Source: Anaerofilum sp. (GTDB lineage: Bacteria; Bacillota; Clostridia; Oscillospirales; Ruminococcaceae). Taken from it: 16,064 bases of DNA. Positions 6,770 through 15,242 of the stretch are shown here, piece by piece; the first letter of the stretch is position 1; every line of letters starts with the position of its first letter. The translations under genes were made by a program, and so were the position numbers. The stretch is taken from the NCBI GenBank assembly GCA_020024115.1, contig JAHHUF010000034.1:1-16064 (forward strand), in the 5' to 3' direction. Below the pieces are notes generated by a model. It worked only from the letters and a program-made list of their open reading frames with translations, was not told the DNA's origin and made no database searches.

Positions 6770-6782
6770 AGTGTCAATAGAA

Positions 6783-7208
6783 TCAGCCAACCGCAAAGGT
6801 GAATTCTCCGATTACAGCAATTTTGCCATCCACTTTTGCAGTTCCTTTTCCGATTCCCACAGAACCACGAAGCTGAATCAACTCACATTCCAGTTCCAAA
6901 ACATCTCCGGGACGCACCTGCTTTTTGAAGCGTGCATTTTTGATGCCGCCAAAGAATACGGTTTTTCCTTTAAATTCTTCCATTGTCAAAAGAGCAACTG
7001 CACCCGCCTGTGCCAAAGCCTCAATCATCAATACCCCAGGCATTACATGATATTGCGGAAAATGTCCGCAAAACTGCATTTCGTTTACAGATACACATTT
7101 GATACCTTTTGCATATTTTCCGGGTTCACAGTCAGTGATGCGGTCTACCATTTGAAAGGGGTAACGGTGTGGTAAAATTTCTTGAATTTGCTTGGAATCC
7201 AACTGCAT
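6783..7208 (-). CDS. fabZ: 3-hydroxyacyl-ACP dehydratase FabZ
   Basis: A 141-aa hot-dog-fold enzyme that removes water from (3R)-hydroxyacyl-ACP to give trans-2-enoyl-ACP in each elongation cycle. ILPHRYPFQMVDRI (11-24) is the family's opening signature. Catalytic His49 is in CGHFP, and Glu63 is in MPGVLMIEALAQAGA, the central hot-dog helix. Length is normal. AAAGGAGG precedes the ATG, and the start lies 3 nt after the fabF stop, suggesting translational coupling. It is the only dehydratase in the cluster; no FabA, FabM or second FabZ is present, so the unsaturated fatty acid route is not visible here. Confidence 0.96.
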   Translation of the reverse strand: MQLDSKQIQEILPHRYPFQMVDRITDCEPGKYAKGIKCVSVNEMQFCGHFPQYHVMPGVLMIEALAQAGAVALLTMEEFKGKTVFFGGIKNARFKKQVRPGDVLELECELIQLRGSVGIGKGTAKVDGKIAVIGEFTFAVG

Positions 7209-7211
7209 TTT

Positions 7212-8447
7212 TCAATCCTCCTTTGCAAAAATCAGGCTGGCATTGTGTCCGCCAAAGCCCAGACTATTGGACATTGCTGCTTTTAAAGAAACACTTCTGC
7301 CCACATTGGGAACAATATCCAAGTCACATTCAGGGTCACTGCATTGATAGTTGATGGTGGCAGGAACAAAGCCATCCTTCACTGCCATTGCGGTGAAGAT
7401 TGCTTCCACTGCACCCGATGCACCCAATAAATGCCCTGTCATAGATTTTGTACTGCTGACACAAAGCTGTGCAGCATGTGCGCCAAACACAGTTTTGATG
7501 GCAGCGGTTTCGCAGGAATCGTTCATAGGGGTTGAGGTTCCATGTGCATTGATATAGCTGATTTCTTCTGGCAACATTCCTGCATCTTCCAAAGCAAGCT
7601 GCATACATTTTGCTGCACCCTGTCCGTTTGGTGCAGGTGCAGTGATGTGGTGTGCGTCACAGTTGGAGGCATAGCCTACAATCTCTGCATAAATTTTAGC
7701 ACCACGGGCTTTGGCATGGTTGTATTCTTCCAAAATCAAAATGCCTGACCCTTCGCCCATCACAAAACCACTGCGCTCTGCATCAAAAGGAATACTTGCC
7801 CGTGCAGGGTTATCTCTGGTATGTAACGCCTTTAAAGAAGTAAATCCGCCAACACCCATTGGTGTGATGCTGGCTTCAGTGCCACCACACAGCATTACAT
7901 CTGCATACCCATCACGAATTTGTCGAAAAGCATCACCAACTGCATTGGAGCCACTGGCACAGGCGGTCACAGGGCAGCTGCACATACCATGAAAACCATA
8001 TTGAATAGCAATATGTCCGGCAGGCATATTGCAGATTGCCATAGGGATAAAATAAGGGGAAACACGGTCAAAGCCTTTTTCAAGACCTTTGCTGTGTTCG
8101 GTTTCGATGGTGCCTAATCCGCCGATGCCACTGGAAACAATTACTCCACAGCGGGAAGAATCCTCCGCAGCCATGTCCAGCCGACTGTCTGCCATTGCCT
8201 GTGCAGATGCAACCATTGCAAGCTGAGTGACACGGTCCATTTTGCGGCTTTCTCGCTTTTCGATAAAATCGTCTATATTCAGCCCTTTTACTTCACCTGC
8301 AAGTTTTGCTTTTTGGTTGGTGGTATCATAAAAAGTAATGGGAGCAATGCCGCATTTGCCTTCTTTTACAGCCTGCCAGCTTTCAAAAGCAGTATTTCCA
8401 ATGGGAGTAACGGCACCAATGCCTGTAATAACAACCTTACGCTTCAT
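7212..8447 (-). CDS. fabF: Beta-ketoacyl-ACP synthase II FabF
   Basis: A 411-aa thiolase-fold condensing enzyme that extends acyl-ACP by two carbons with malonyl-ACP. Opening VVITGIGAVTPIG (5-17). The Cys-His-His triad is visible: Cys163 in VTACASGSNAV, His302 in NAHGTSTPMND and His339 in SMTGHLLGASG, with the conserved Lys334 in STKS. The C-terminal NSLGFGGHNASL (394-405) is the FabF gating-loop signature. Start ATG 8447 has AGGAGG 7 nt upstream, directly after the fabG stop codon (12-nt gap). It is the only elongation condensing enzyme in the cluster, so it probably serves all chain lengths. Confidence 0.97.
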   Translation of the reverse strand: MKRKVVITGIGAVTPIGNTAFESWQAVKEGKCGIAPITFYDTTNQKAKLAGEVKGLNIDDFIEKRESRKMDRVTQLAMVASAQAMADSRLDMAAEDSSRCGVIVSSGIGGLGTIETEHSKGLEKGFDRVSPYFIPMAICNMPAGHIAIQYGFHGMCSCPVTACASGSNAVGDAFRQIRDGYADVMLCGGTEASITPMGVGGFTSLKALHTRDNPARASIPFDAERSGFVMGEGSGILILEEYNHAKARGAKIYAEIVGYASNCDAHHITAPAPNGQGAAKCMQLALEDAGMLPEEISYINAHGTSTPMNDSCETAAIKTVFGAHAAQLCVSSTKSMTGHLLGASGAVEAIFTAMAVKDGFVPATINYQCSDPECDLDIVPNVGRSVSLKAAMSNSLGFGGHNASLIFAKED

Positions 8448-8459
8448 GGTTTTTCCTCC

Positions 8460-9206
8460 TTACATTGCCATGCCGCCATCAACGCATAGCACTTGCCCTG
8501 TAATATAGCCTGCCTGCTGGGATGCCAGATAACAAACTGCTGAGGCAATATCTTGTGGTTTTCCAAAATTACCCATTGGAATTTGAGCCAAAATTCCTTC
8601 TTTTACACTGTCAGGCAAAACCCGTGTCATATCAGTGTCGATAAAACCGGGGGCAACAGCATTGACTGTTACATTGCGGCTGCCCAGCTCTTTTGCAAGG
8701 GATTTGGTCATGCCAATCAAACCAGCTTTGCTTGCAGCATAATTTGCCTGTCCTGCGTTTCCACGCACACCAACAACACTGCTGATACTGATAATTCTGC
8801 CGTATCGCTGTTTCATCATAATGCGTGCAGCTTTTTTGGCACACAGAAATGCGCCTTTTAAGTTGGTGTTGATAACAGCATCAAAATCCTCTTCGGAAAG
8901 ACGCATCATCAAATTATCACGGGTAATTCCTGCATTATTTACCAAAATATCAATTCTGCCAAACTCTTTGATTGCAGCATCAAACAAATCAGAGCAGCCT
9001 TGCTCGGTGGAAATGTCTGCCAATACAGTGATGGCAGAAACGCCACGATTTTTACATTCTTGTGCAGTTTCTTCTGCAACCGCAGCATTGCCTGCGTAAT
9101 TGATGACAACATTGATACCGGCATCAGCCAAGGCAATACAAATGGCACGCCCAATGCCGCGACTGCCGCCTGTGACGATGGCAGCCTGTTGGATGGATTC
9201 ACTCAT
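8460..9206 (-). CDS. fabG: 3-oxoacyl-ACP reductase FabG
   Basis: A 248-aa short-chain dehydrogenase that reduces 3-ketoacyl-ACP with NADPH to (3R)-hydroxyacyl-ACP. Rossmann motif TGGSRGIG (12-19), with Arg in the loop as expected for NADPH preference; NNAG (90-93); the catalytic set Ser143, Tyr156 and Lys160 in SISSVVG and ANYAASK; and the C-terminal TGQVLCVDGG (236-245). Length is standard. AAAGGAG lies 9 nt before the ATG, inside the last codons of fabD; the intergenic gap is 4 nt. Confidence 0.97.
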   Translation of the reverse strand: MSESIQQAAIVTGGSRGIGRAICIALADAGINVVINYAGNAAVAEETAQECKNRGVSAITVLADISTEQGCSDLFDAAIKEFGRIDILVNNAGITRDNLMMRLSEEDFDAVINTNLKGAFLCAKKAARIMMKQRYGRIISISSVVGVRGNAGQANYAASKAGLIGMTKSLAKELGSRNVTVNAVAPGFIDTDMTRVLPDSVKEGILAQIPMGNFGKPQDIASAVCYLASQQAGYITGQVLCVDGGMAM

Positions 9207-9210
9207 AACA

Positions 9211-10140
9211 TTATTCTCCTTTCAAAGCAGAAACGGTGCTGTGGAAAGAATCCATATCCTCTACATTCAGCACACGAATGGATTTGGCAGTTTTTTTCAC
9301 AAAACCAGAAAGTGCTTTTCCCGGGTCAATCTCAATCACAGTATCAAATCCGTTTTGCTCTAACCAACGGATAGAATCTTCAAAATATACACTGGACTGT
9401 ACCTGTTTCACCAGCAAATCAGAAATGGTATCTTCTTCACTTTTGGGTTTGCCCAAACAGTTAAAAAGAACAGGAATCTTCATGATGCCAAAAGATTCTG
9501 TTTCAAATCGCTGATTCAAGGCGTCACCAGCAGATGCCATCAAACTGGTATGGAATGGGCCACTAACATTCAAAGGTACACAGCGTTTTGCTCCAACAGC
9601 TTTTGCAGCTTCACAAGCAGCCTCCACAGCGGCAGCATCTCCTGCAATTACAAGCTGATTGGGACAGTTATAATTTGCAATTTCGCAAACACCTTTTTCG
9701 GATACCCCTTTGCAGCAGGCTGCAAGAGGTTCTCGTTCCAGCCCCAAAATTGCAGCCATGCCACAAGGACGGTTCTGCACAGCGTTTGCCATGGCAGCTC
9801 CACGAAAGGCAGCCAGTTCAATGGCTTGCTTTGCAGTAAATACCCCTGCACATTGCAGAGCTGAGTATTCGCCCAAAGACAGTCCTGCAACTGCTTCGGG
9901 TCGGATATTTTCGGCAGAAAGGGCGGCAGTGACACCACAGGCAAATGCAACCATGCAAGGCTGTGTAAAACGAGTGTCTGCCAACTGCTGTTCACTGCCC
10001 TCAAAGCAAAGCTGTTTATAATCAAAATCAAGCTGGGCACTGTCAAAGGCAGAGCGAAAGGCTTGGTTTTCGGCATAAAAATCCTTTCCCATTCCGGAAT
10101 GTTGACTGCCTTGCCCAGCATATAAAAATGCAAGTTTCAT
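9211..10140 (-). CDS. fabD: Malonyl-CoA:ACP transacylase FabD
   Basis: A 309-aa alpha/beta-hydrolase-like acyltransferase that moves malonyl from CoA to ACP. YAGQGSQHSGMG (7-18) forms the oxyanion hole (Gln10). The nucleophile Ser88 sits in GLSLGEYSAL, Arg113 in AFRGAAM binds the malonyl carboxylate, and His197 in GPFHTSLM is the general base. The nucleophile elbow reads GLSLG where E. coli has GHSLG; I recall this as a common variant in clostridial FabD, so activity is expected. TTGGAGA precedes the ATG; the gap to fabK is 13 nt. Confidence 0.96.
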   Translation of the reverse strand: MKLAFLYAGQGSQHSGMGKDFYAENQAFRSAFDSAQLDFDYKQLCFEGSEQQLADTRFTQPCMVAFACGVTAALSAENIRPEAVAGLSLGEYSALQCAGVFTAKQAIELAAFRGAAMANAVQNRPCGMAAILGLEREPLAACCKGVSEKGVCEIANYNCPNQLVIAGDAAAVEAACEAAKAVGAKRCVPLNVSGPFHTSLMASAGDALNQRFETESFGIMKIPVLFNCLGKPKSEEDTISDLLVKQVQSSVYFEDSIRWLEQNGFDTVIEIDPGKALSGFVKKTAKSIRVLNVEDMDSFHSTVSALKGE

Positions 10141-10153
10141 AAAAATTCTCCAA

Positions 10154-11077
10154 TTATTTCAATGTTTCCAGACATTGACTCATTCCAGCCATCAAGTCCT
10201 CAAAAATAACCTGCAAGGGACGAATTTCGGTCAGCATACCTGCCACCTGTCCAGCCATCAGGCTGCCTGTTTCGGTGTCACCATCAAACACAGCACGGCG
10301 CAAAGAGCCTAAGGTGTAGTGTTCCAGTTCCATTTTGTCTGCACCTGCTTTTTCCTGTTTGACATATTCTCGTGCCATGCGATTCTTCAAAATTCGCACA
10401 GGAACACCTGCAATCCGTCCGGTGACAACGGTGTCGTTGTCGCTTGCTTTCAGCAAAGCATTTTTGTAGTTTTGGTGGATGGGACATTCCTCACTGGCGA
10501 GCAGACAGGTTCCCAACTGAACCCCCACTGCACCCAATGCAAATGCAGCCAATAACTGTCTGCCATCTGCAATGCCGCCCGCAGCAATAACAGGAATCTT
10601 TACAGCATCAACCACCTGTGGAACCAATGCCATTGTGGTCATCTCCCCAACATGACCGCCGCTTTCAGTGCCTTCGGCAATGACAGCATCTGCACCCGAT
10701 TGTTCCATACGCTTTGCAAGCACTACCGCCGGAACAACAGGAATAACTTTGATTCCTGCGGCTTTCCAGTTGGGAATGTATTTTCCGGGGTTGCCTGCAC
10801 CGGTTGTGACAACAGGAATTTGCTCATCAATCACAATCTGAGCCATTTCCTCTACTTGAGGGTTCATCAACATGATATTGACCCCAAAAGGGTTTTTTGT
10901 GAGGGATTTGCAAATGCGAATTTCTTCACGCAGTTGGTCTGCACTCATTCCACCGGCACCAATCAGCCCCAAAGCACCTGCATTGGAAACCGCAGCTGCA
11001 AAAGTTCCGGTGGCAATGTTTGCCATACCTCCCTGAATAAAAGGATATTTTGTTCCCAGAATTTCATTTAGTCGCAT
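10154..11077 (-). CDS. fabK: Enoyl-ACP reductase II FabK (FMN-dependent)
   Basis: A 307-aa TIM-barrel flavoprotein of the 2-nitropropane dioxygenase/FabK family that reduces trans-2-enoyl-ACP to acyl-ACP with NAD(P)H through FMN. YPFIQGGMANIAT (11-23) and SNAGALGLIGAG (31-42) line the flavin site. AEGTESGGHVGE (134-145) carries the His142 that corresponds to the catalytic His of streptococcal FabK. PVIAAGGIADGRQ (162-174) and ALGAVGVQLGT (180-190) are the phosphate-binding loops. Placement between fabH and fabD supports FabK over a nitronate monooxygenase. It is the sole enoyl reductase in the cluster; no FabI, FabL or FabV is seen, so intrinsic tolerance to triclosan-type FabI inhibitors would be expected. 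AAAGGAG lies 6 nt before the ATG, 3 nt after the fabH stop. Confidence 0.95.
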   Translation of the reverse strand: MRLNEILGTKYPFIQGGMANIATGTFAAAVSNAGALGLIGAGGMSADQLREEIRICKSLTKNPFGVNIMLMNPQVEEMAQIVIDEQIPVVTTGAGNPGKYIPNWKAAGIKVIPVVPAVVLAKRMEQSGADAVIAEGTESGGHVGEMTTMALVPQVVDAVKIPVIAAGGIADGRQLLAAFALGAVGVQLGTCLLASEECPIHQNYKNALLKASDNDTVVTGRIAGVPVRILKNRMAREYVKQEKAGADKMELEHYTLGSLRRAVFDGDTETGSLMAGQVAGMLTEIRPLQVIFEDLMAGMSQCLETLK

Positions 11078-11080
11078 AAT

Positions 11081-12031
11081 TTACTCCTTTTTGTTCCACT
11101 CGATGAGGGTCGCTCCCCAAGTAAGCCCGCCACCAAATCCAACACAAATTATTTTTGCTTTGGGATGGAGAAGCCCTTGCTGCTGCATATCTGCCAAAGC
11201 AAGAGGAATACTGGCAGCAGAGGTGTTGCCATAATTTTGAAGATTCATATAAAATTTTTCGATGGGTGCTTTCATTTGACGCACTACATAATCAATAATA
11301 CGGCGGTTTGCCTGATGGCATACGATATAATCAATATCATCCAGACTCAAAGCGGATTTTGTTAAAACAGATTCAATACATCGGGGAATGGTTTCGACTG
11401 CAAAACGGAATACAGCCTTTCCATCCATTTCCAAACACTGCTTTTCTGCTCCATATCCTCCGCAGACCAAAGCAGTCACATCGCCTTTTGTTCCATGCAT
11501 TGAAACAAAGGGGTATTCACTTCGCTGCACCACAACCGCTGCTGCACCATCACCAAACAAAACACAGGTATTGCGATTGGTAAAATCTGTGATTTTGCTC
11601 AATGCTTCACAGCCAATGACCAATGCGTATGGTTTTTGGTTGGCTGCCAGAAGTGCGTTGGCAGTTTCCAGTGCATACACAAATCCGCTGCAAGCTGCAT
11701 TCAAATCAAAAGCCAGAATGTCCTGCAGAAGATGCAATTCTTTTTGGACAATGCAGGAGATTGAGGGTGTTGCAAACGGAGGGGACATGGTGGCAGTGAT
11801 ACAAATTCCGATTTCTTCTGTTGAAATACCTGCTTTCTCAATCGCCTGTTTTGCGGCATCCACTGCAAGCTGCCAGCTTTGCTGCTCTTGTTTGCAGAAA
11901 TATCGGGTGAAAATGCCGGTGCGTGTCGAAATCCATTCGTCGCTGGTTTCGACAATTTTTGACATATCATCGTTTGTGATTTTAGAATTTGGCAATGCTT
12001 TGCCAGCAGAAACAAGACACATTCCACTCAT
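11081..12031 (-). CDS. fabH: Beta-ketoacyl-ACP synthase III FabH
   Basis: A 316-aa initiating condensing enzyme that joins an acyl-CoA primer to malonyl-ACP. The Cys-His-Asn triad is clear: Cys114 in DLNAACSGFVYAL, His239 in IVCHQANRRI and Asn269 in NYGNTSAASIP. SDEWISTRTGI (30-40) is the family's N-terminal signature. ATG 12031 overlaps the accA stop as ATGA, with AGGAGGA (on the complement of 12038-12044) just upstream, so the start is well supported; longer in-frame starts inside accA are rejected. Primer preference (acetyl versus branched) cannot be read from the sequence. It begins the fab part of the operon after the four acc genes. Confidence 0.96.
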   Translation of the reverse strand: MSGMCLVSAGKALPNSKITNDDMSKIVETSDEWISTRTGIFTRYFCKQEQQSWQLAVDAAKQAIEKAGISTEEIGICITATMSPPFATPSISCIVQKELHLLQDILAFDLNAACSGFVYALETANALLAANQKPYALVIGCEALSKITDFTNRNTCVLFGDGAAAVVVQRSEYPFVSMHGTKGDVTALVCGGYGAEKQCLEMDGKAVFRFAVETIPRCIESVLTKSALSLDDIDYIVCHQANRRIIDYVVRQMKAPIEKFYMNLQNYGNTSAASIPLALADMQQQGLLHPKAKIICVGFGGGLTWGATLIEWNKKE

Positions 12032-12972
12032 AAAGATTCCTCCTGCAGAAGATTGCCCATATTGCGGAATTTTTGATAGCGTGATGCAGTCAGGGTGGAA
12101 GGACGCATTTTGCACAGCTTTTTAAGATGAGAATATAACGAAACATCAACGGTTTCAAACAAAGCATCAGGGTGGTTATGTGCACCACCAAACGGCTCCG
12201 GGATAATTCCATCAATCAGCCCTAGCTGCATTAAATCCTGTGCAGTCAGTTTCATTTGTTGGGCTGCATCATCCCAACGGGAAGAATCTTTCCATAAAAT
12301 GCTTGCAAATCCTTCCGGACTTAGAACTGCATAAATAGAATGTTCCAGCATTAAAACCGCGTCCGCCACACCCAATGCCAACGCACCGCCGCTACTGCCT
12401 TCGCCTGTTACAATGCTGACAATTGGCACAGTGAGGGTACTCATTTCTGCAAGGTTTCTTGCAATGGCTTCTGCCTGCCCATGCTCCTCGGCTTCTTTTC
12501 CGGGATAGGCACCGGGAGTGTCAATCAAAGTAATGATGGGTCTGCCGAATTTTTCTGCCTGTTTCATCAAACGCAATGCTTTTCGGTAGCCTTCTGGTTC
12601 AGGCATTCCAAAATTACAGACCAGATTCTCTTGCAATGTACGCCCCTTTTTATGTCCGATTACAGTGACAGGCATTCCGTGAAACATCGCTATTCCACCC
12701 ACAATGCTTCTGTCATCTTTGCAAAGGCGGTCACCCTTACACTCGAAAAAGTCGGTGAACAAAGCATCAATATAATCGTTGATGTTGGGGCGCATTGGGT
12801 GGCGTGCAAGATATACTTTGTCAGCGGCGGTGTGGGGGTGATATGCAGTTTTCAATTCCTGTAAATCACGATACAATTGTTTATATTCCAGCTTTTCCAC
12901 TTCGGTTTTGGGCTGGCTTTGTTCAAGTTTGCTTTGCAGTTGTTCAATCCGCTGTTCCAGTTCTTTCAGCAT
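12028..12972 (-). CDS. accA: Acetyl-CoA carboxylase carboxyltransferase subunit alpha AccA
   Basis: A 314-aa crotonase-fold subunit that, with AccD, transfers CO2 from carboxybiotin on AccB to acetyl-CoA, making malonyl-CoA. The N-terminal coiled helix (about 1-40, ELEQRIEQLQSKLEQ) is typical. Further signatures are FHGMPVTVIGHKKGR, GRPIITLIDTPGAYPG, TGEGSSGGALALGVADAVLM and YAVLSPEGFASILWKD. Length matches the family. The start ATGCTGA overlaps the accD stop by 7 nt and AAAGGAGG precedes it. The stop overlaps the fabH start by 4 nt, so accD-accA-fabH are translationally linked. Confidence 0.97.
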   Translation of the reverse strand: MLKELEQRIEQLQSKLEQSQPKTEVEKLEYKQLYRDLQELKTAYHPHTAADKVYLARHPMRPNINDYIDALFTDFFECKGDRLCKDDRSIVGGIAMFHGMPVTVIGHKKGRTLQENLVCNFGMPEPEGYRKALRLMKQAEKFGRPIITLIDTPGAYPGKEAEEHGQAEAIARNLAEMSTLTVPIVSIVTGEGSSGGALALGVADAVLMLEHSIYAVLSPEGFASILWKDSSRWDDAAQQMKLTAQDLMQLGLIDGIIPEPFGGAHNHPDALFETVDVSLYSHLKKLCKMRPSTLTASRYQKFRNMGNLLQEESL

Positions 12973-13850
12973 TTTTCCAGCCCTCCTTTGATGGTGTGAA
13001 GTGTGAGCAGCTGTGTCAATTTGTGTTTCAGTTGGTCACGAGGAACGACCTCATCGACAAATCCATGCTCTTGAAGATATTCTGCACGCTGAAAACCATC
13101 GGGTAAAGTTTCGCCGATGGTTTGCTGAATGACACGAGGGCCAGCAAAACCGATCAGTGCCTTTGGCTCAGCTAAGGTAATATCCCCCAGCATTGCAAAG
13201 CTGGCACTGACTCCCCCTGTGGTGGGATGGGTTAAAACTGTAATGTACAATCCTCCGGCATCCGAAAACTTTTTGATGGCTGCACTGGTTTTTGCCATCT
13301 GCATCAAAGAAACAGCACCTTCCTGCATTCTGGCACCACCACTAGCGCAAAAAATAATCAAAGGCAGTCTGTTTTTGTGGGCATATTCAATTGCCTGTGT
13401 AATGGCTTCCCCCACAGCACAGCCCATGCTGCCCATCATAAAACGGCTATCCATTACAGAAATGACAGCCTTGTATCCATTCACTTTTCCCACAGCGGAA
13501 ATAACAGCATCATTCAGGTTGGTTTTGTGTTGCAGCATTGCCAGTTTTTCAGCGTATCCTTCAAATTTCAGCGGGTCACTAATAAAGCGTTTTTTGGAAG
13601 AAATCAGCCTTGCACTGCCTTGGTCAAACAACATTCCCAGCCGTGAGGGAGCAGTCAATGGGTGGTGATGACCGCAGTTGGGACATACCTGCAAACAATC
13701 AGCCAGCTTTTGTGCCGGTATCTCAAAGCCACAGTTTGCACAGGCTGCAAAAGCAACAGGGTCAGATGGTTTCGGCAAACGAGTGGGCTTTTGACGCTGT
13801 TCTTTTAATGTGTTGAAGAATTGGCGTCGTTGTTGGAATGGGCTGGACAT
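12966..13850 (-). CDS. accD: Acetyl-CoA carboxylase carboxyltransferase subunit beta AccD
   Basis: A 294-aa crotonase-fold subunit paired with AccA. The N-terminal zinc ribbon is intact (Cys37, Cys40, Cys56, Cys59: CANC and CPNC). It is followed by the catalytic core with GSMGCAVGEAITQAIEYA, FCASGGARMQEG, TVLTHPTTGGVSASFAMLGD and IGFAGPRVIQQTIGETLPDGFQ, the AccD signature. Length is normal. The gene starts inside the end of accC (46-nt overlap) with AAAGGAG 10 nt upstream of the ATG, and ends inside the first codons of accA. Confidence 0.97.
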   Translation of the reverse strand: MSSPFQQRRQFFNTLKEQRQKPTRLPKPSDPVAFAACANCGFEIPAQKLADCLQVCPNCGHHHPLTAPSRLGMLFDQGSARLISSKKRFISDPLKFEGYAEKLAMLQHKTNLNDAVISAVGKVNGYKAVISVMDSRFMMGSMGCAVGEAITQAIEYAHKNRLPLIIFCASGGARMQEGAVSLMQMAKTSAAIKKFSDAGGLYITVLTHPTTGGVSASFAMLGDITLAEPKALIGFAGPRVIQQTIGETLPDGFQRAEYLQEHGFVDEVVPRDQLKHKLTQLLTLHTIKGGLEKC

Positions 13851-15232
13851 GGTGTGTTATCTCCTTTCGCTTGCACTGACCAACTCAGGATTTCATCCAG
13901 ATTTTGCTCAATAAAAGAGGTGGTGTAGTTTCCTTTCAGATAATCCGGATGGTATAAAATCAAATGTGCAAGTTCTGCACCTGTGTCAATGCCATCAATC
14001 ACCAATTCTTCCAATGCACGCCGCATACGGCGAATTGCCAGCAATCGGTTGGGGGCATGAACAATAATTTTTGCCACCATAGAATCGTAAAAAGGGCTTG
14101 TTTCATAACTGGCATACAGTGCAGTATCTACACGCACCCCATTTCCACCGGGAAGATGCAAAAAGTTGATTTTTCCGGGGCATGGCAGAAAGCCTTTGGC
14201 AGGGTTTTCGGCATTGATACGGCACTCGATGGAATGTCCGAAAAAGCGGATGTCTTGCTGCTGAAAGCCAAGAGGAAGATGAGCCGCTACACGAATTTGC
14301 TCACGGATGAGGTCGATGCCTGTTACCATTTCGGTGACAGGATGTTCCACCTGAATGCGTGTGTTCATCTCAATAAAATAAAATTCCCCTTCTGGGCTTA
14401 CAACAAATTCGATTGTGCCTGCACCTGTGTATCCGGCTGCTTTGGCTGCTTTGATGGCTGCACTGCCCATTTCCTTGCGCAATTCTTCTGAAAGAGTTTT
14501 GCAGGGGCTTTCTTCCATCAGCTTTTGATTTTTGCGCTGAATGGAGCAATCCCGTTCTCCAAGATGGACAGTATTGCCATACTCATCTGCCAAAATTTGA
14601 AATTCAATATGGCGAGGATTTAAAACCAGCTTTTCCAGATACATTTCACCATTGCCAAAACAAGCAATTGCTTCGCTTCGTGCTGCCTCAAAGCTGGGGA
14701 CTAATTCTTCAGCAGAAAATACTCGCCTCATCCCTCTGCCACCGCCGCCGGCAGCAGCTTTGAGCAAAACAGGATAGCCAATTTTGCCAGCCAGTGCTTT
14801 TGCCTGCTGTGGAGTATCCAAACTGCCTTGACTGCCGGGAACAACAGGTACACCATGTTTTTGCATCAAACGGCGTGCGGCTGATTTGTTGCCCATAGTG
14901 TCAATGACTTTCGGAGAAGGGCCAATGAAGATGATGCCTGATTCTTGGCACAATCGGGCAAACTCGCTGTTTTCGCTCAAAAAACCAAATCCAGGATGAA
15001 TGGCATCACAGCCTGTTTTGATTGCAGCGGTCAAAATGGCTTTCATATTCAAATAGCTGTCAGTTGCTTTGGCAGACCCAATACAGACAGCTTGCGTTGC
15101 CAACTGAATGTGCAAAGCGGTTGCATCTGCTTGGGAATAGACTGCTACCGTTTCAATTTCCAACTCACGGCAGCAGCGCAAAATTCGTACAGCAATTTCA
15201 CCACGGTTTGCAATTAGGATGCGTTTGAACAT
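13805..15232 (-). CDS. accC: Acetyl-CoA carboxylase biotin carboxylase subunit AccC
   Basis: A 475-aa ATP-grasp enzyme that carboxylates the biotin on AccB with bicarbonate and ATP. It begins MFKRILIANRGEIAVRI; the ATP-lid glycine loop is GGGGRGMRR (162-170); GERDCSIQRKNQKLMEESP (225-243), EMNTRIQVEHPVTE (288-301) and the conserved Arg338 region (SIECRIN) are the active site. The start is ATG 15232 with AAGGAG overlapping the accB stop; an upstream in-frame extension into accB is rejected. Family members usually end near residue 450; here about 25 extra, low-complexity polar residues follow (WSVQAKGD to SSTH). They are encoded over the accD ribosome site and first codons, and probably arose by loss of an earlier stop. 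The catalytic core looks complete. Confidence 0.96.
   Translation of the reverse strand: MFKRILIANRGEIAVRILRCCRELEIETVAVYSQADATALHIQLATQAVCIGSAKATDSYLNMKAILTAAIKTGCDAIHPGFGFLSENSEFARLCQESGIIFIGPSPKVIDTMGNKSAARRLMQKHGVPVVPGSQGSLDTPQQAKALAGKIGYPVLLKAAAGGGGRGMRRVFSAEELVPSFEAARSEAIACFGNGEMYLEKLVLNPRHIEFQILADEYGNTVHLGERDCSIQRKNQKLMEESPCKTLSEELRKEMGSAAIKAAKAAGYTGAGTIEFVVSPEGEFYFIEMNTRIQVEHPVTEMVTGIDLIREQIRVAAHLPLGFQQQDIRFFGHSIECRINAENPAKGFLPCPGKINFLHLPGGNGVRVDTALYASYETSPFYDSMVAKIIVHAPNRLLAIRRMRRALEELVIDGIDTGAELAHLILYHPDYLKGNYTTSFIEQNLDEILSWSVQAKGDNTPCPAHSNNDANSSTH
13861..13867 (-). promoter_or_regulatory. accD ribosome binding site inside accC
   Basis: AAAGGAG on the minus strand lies 10 nt before the accD ATG (13850) and is read as Lys-Gly-Asp in the accC tail. 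Ribosomes finishing accC must pass through this site, favouring coupled translation of the two subunits. Confidence 0.6.
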
Positions 15233-15242
15233 AGCAATCTCC

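Noticed and set aside
6750..6777. TTGACA on the minus strand before marR, and a TTG start at 6777
   Set aside because: The perfect -35-like TTGACA is 8 nt from the first TATAAT, 24 nt from the second and 19 nt from TACAAT, all poor spacings. The TTG start would extend the protein through the likely promoter without a ribosome site.
11388..12125. Long open frame on the plus strand antisense to fabH (245 codons)
   Set aside because: It covers the complement of a FabH with an intact catalytic triad and shows no domain of its own.
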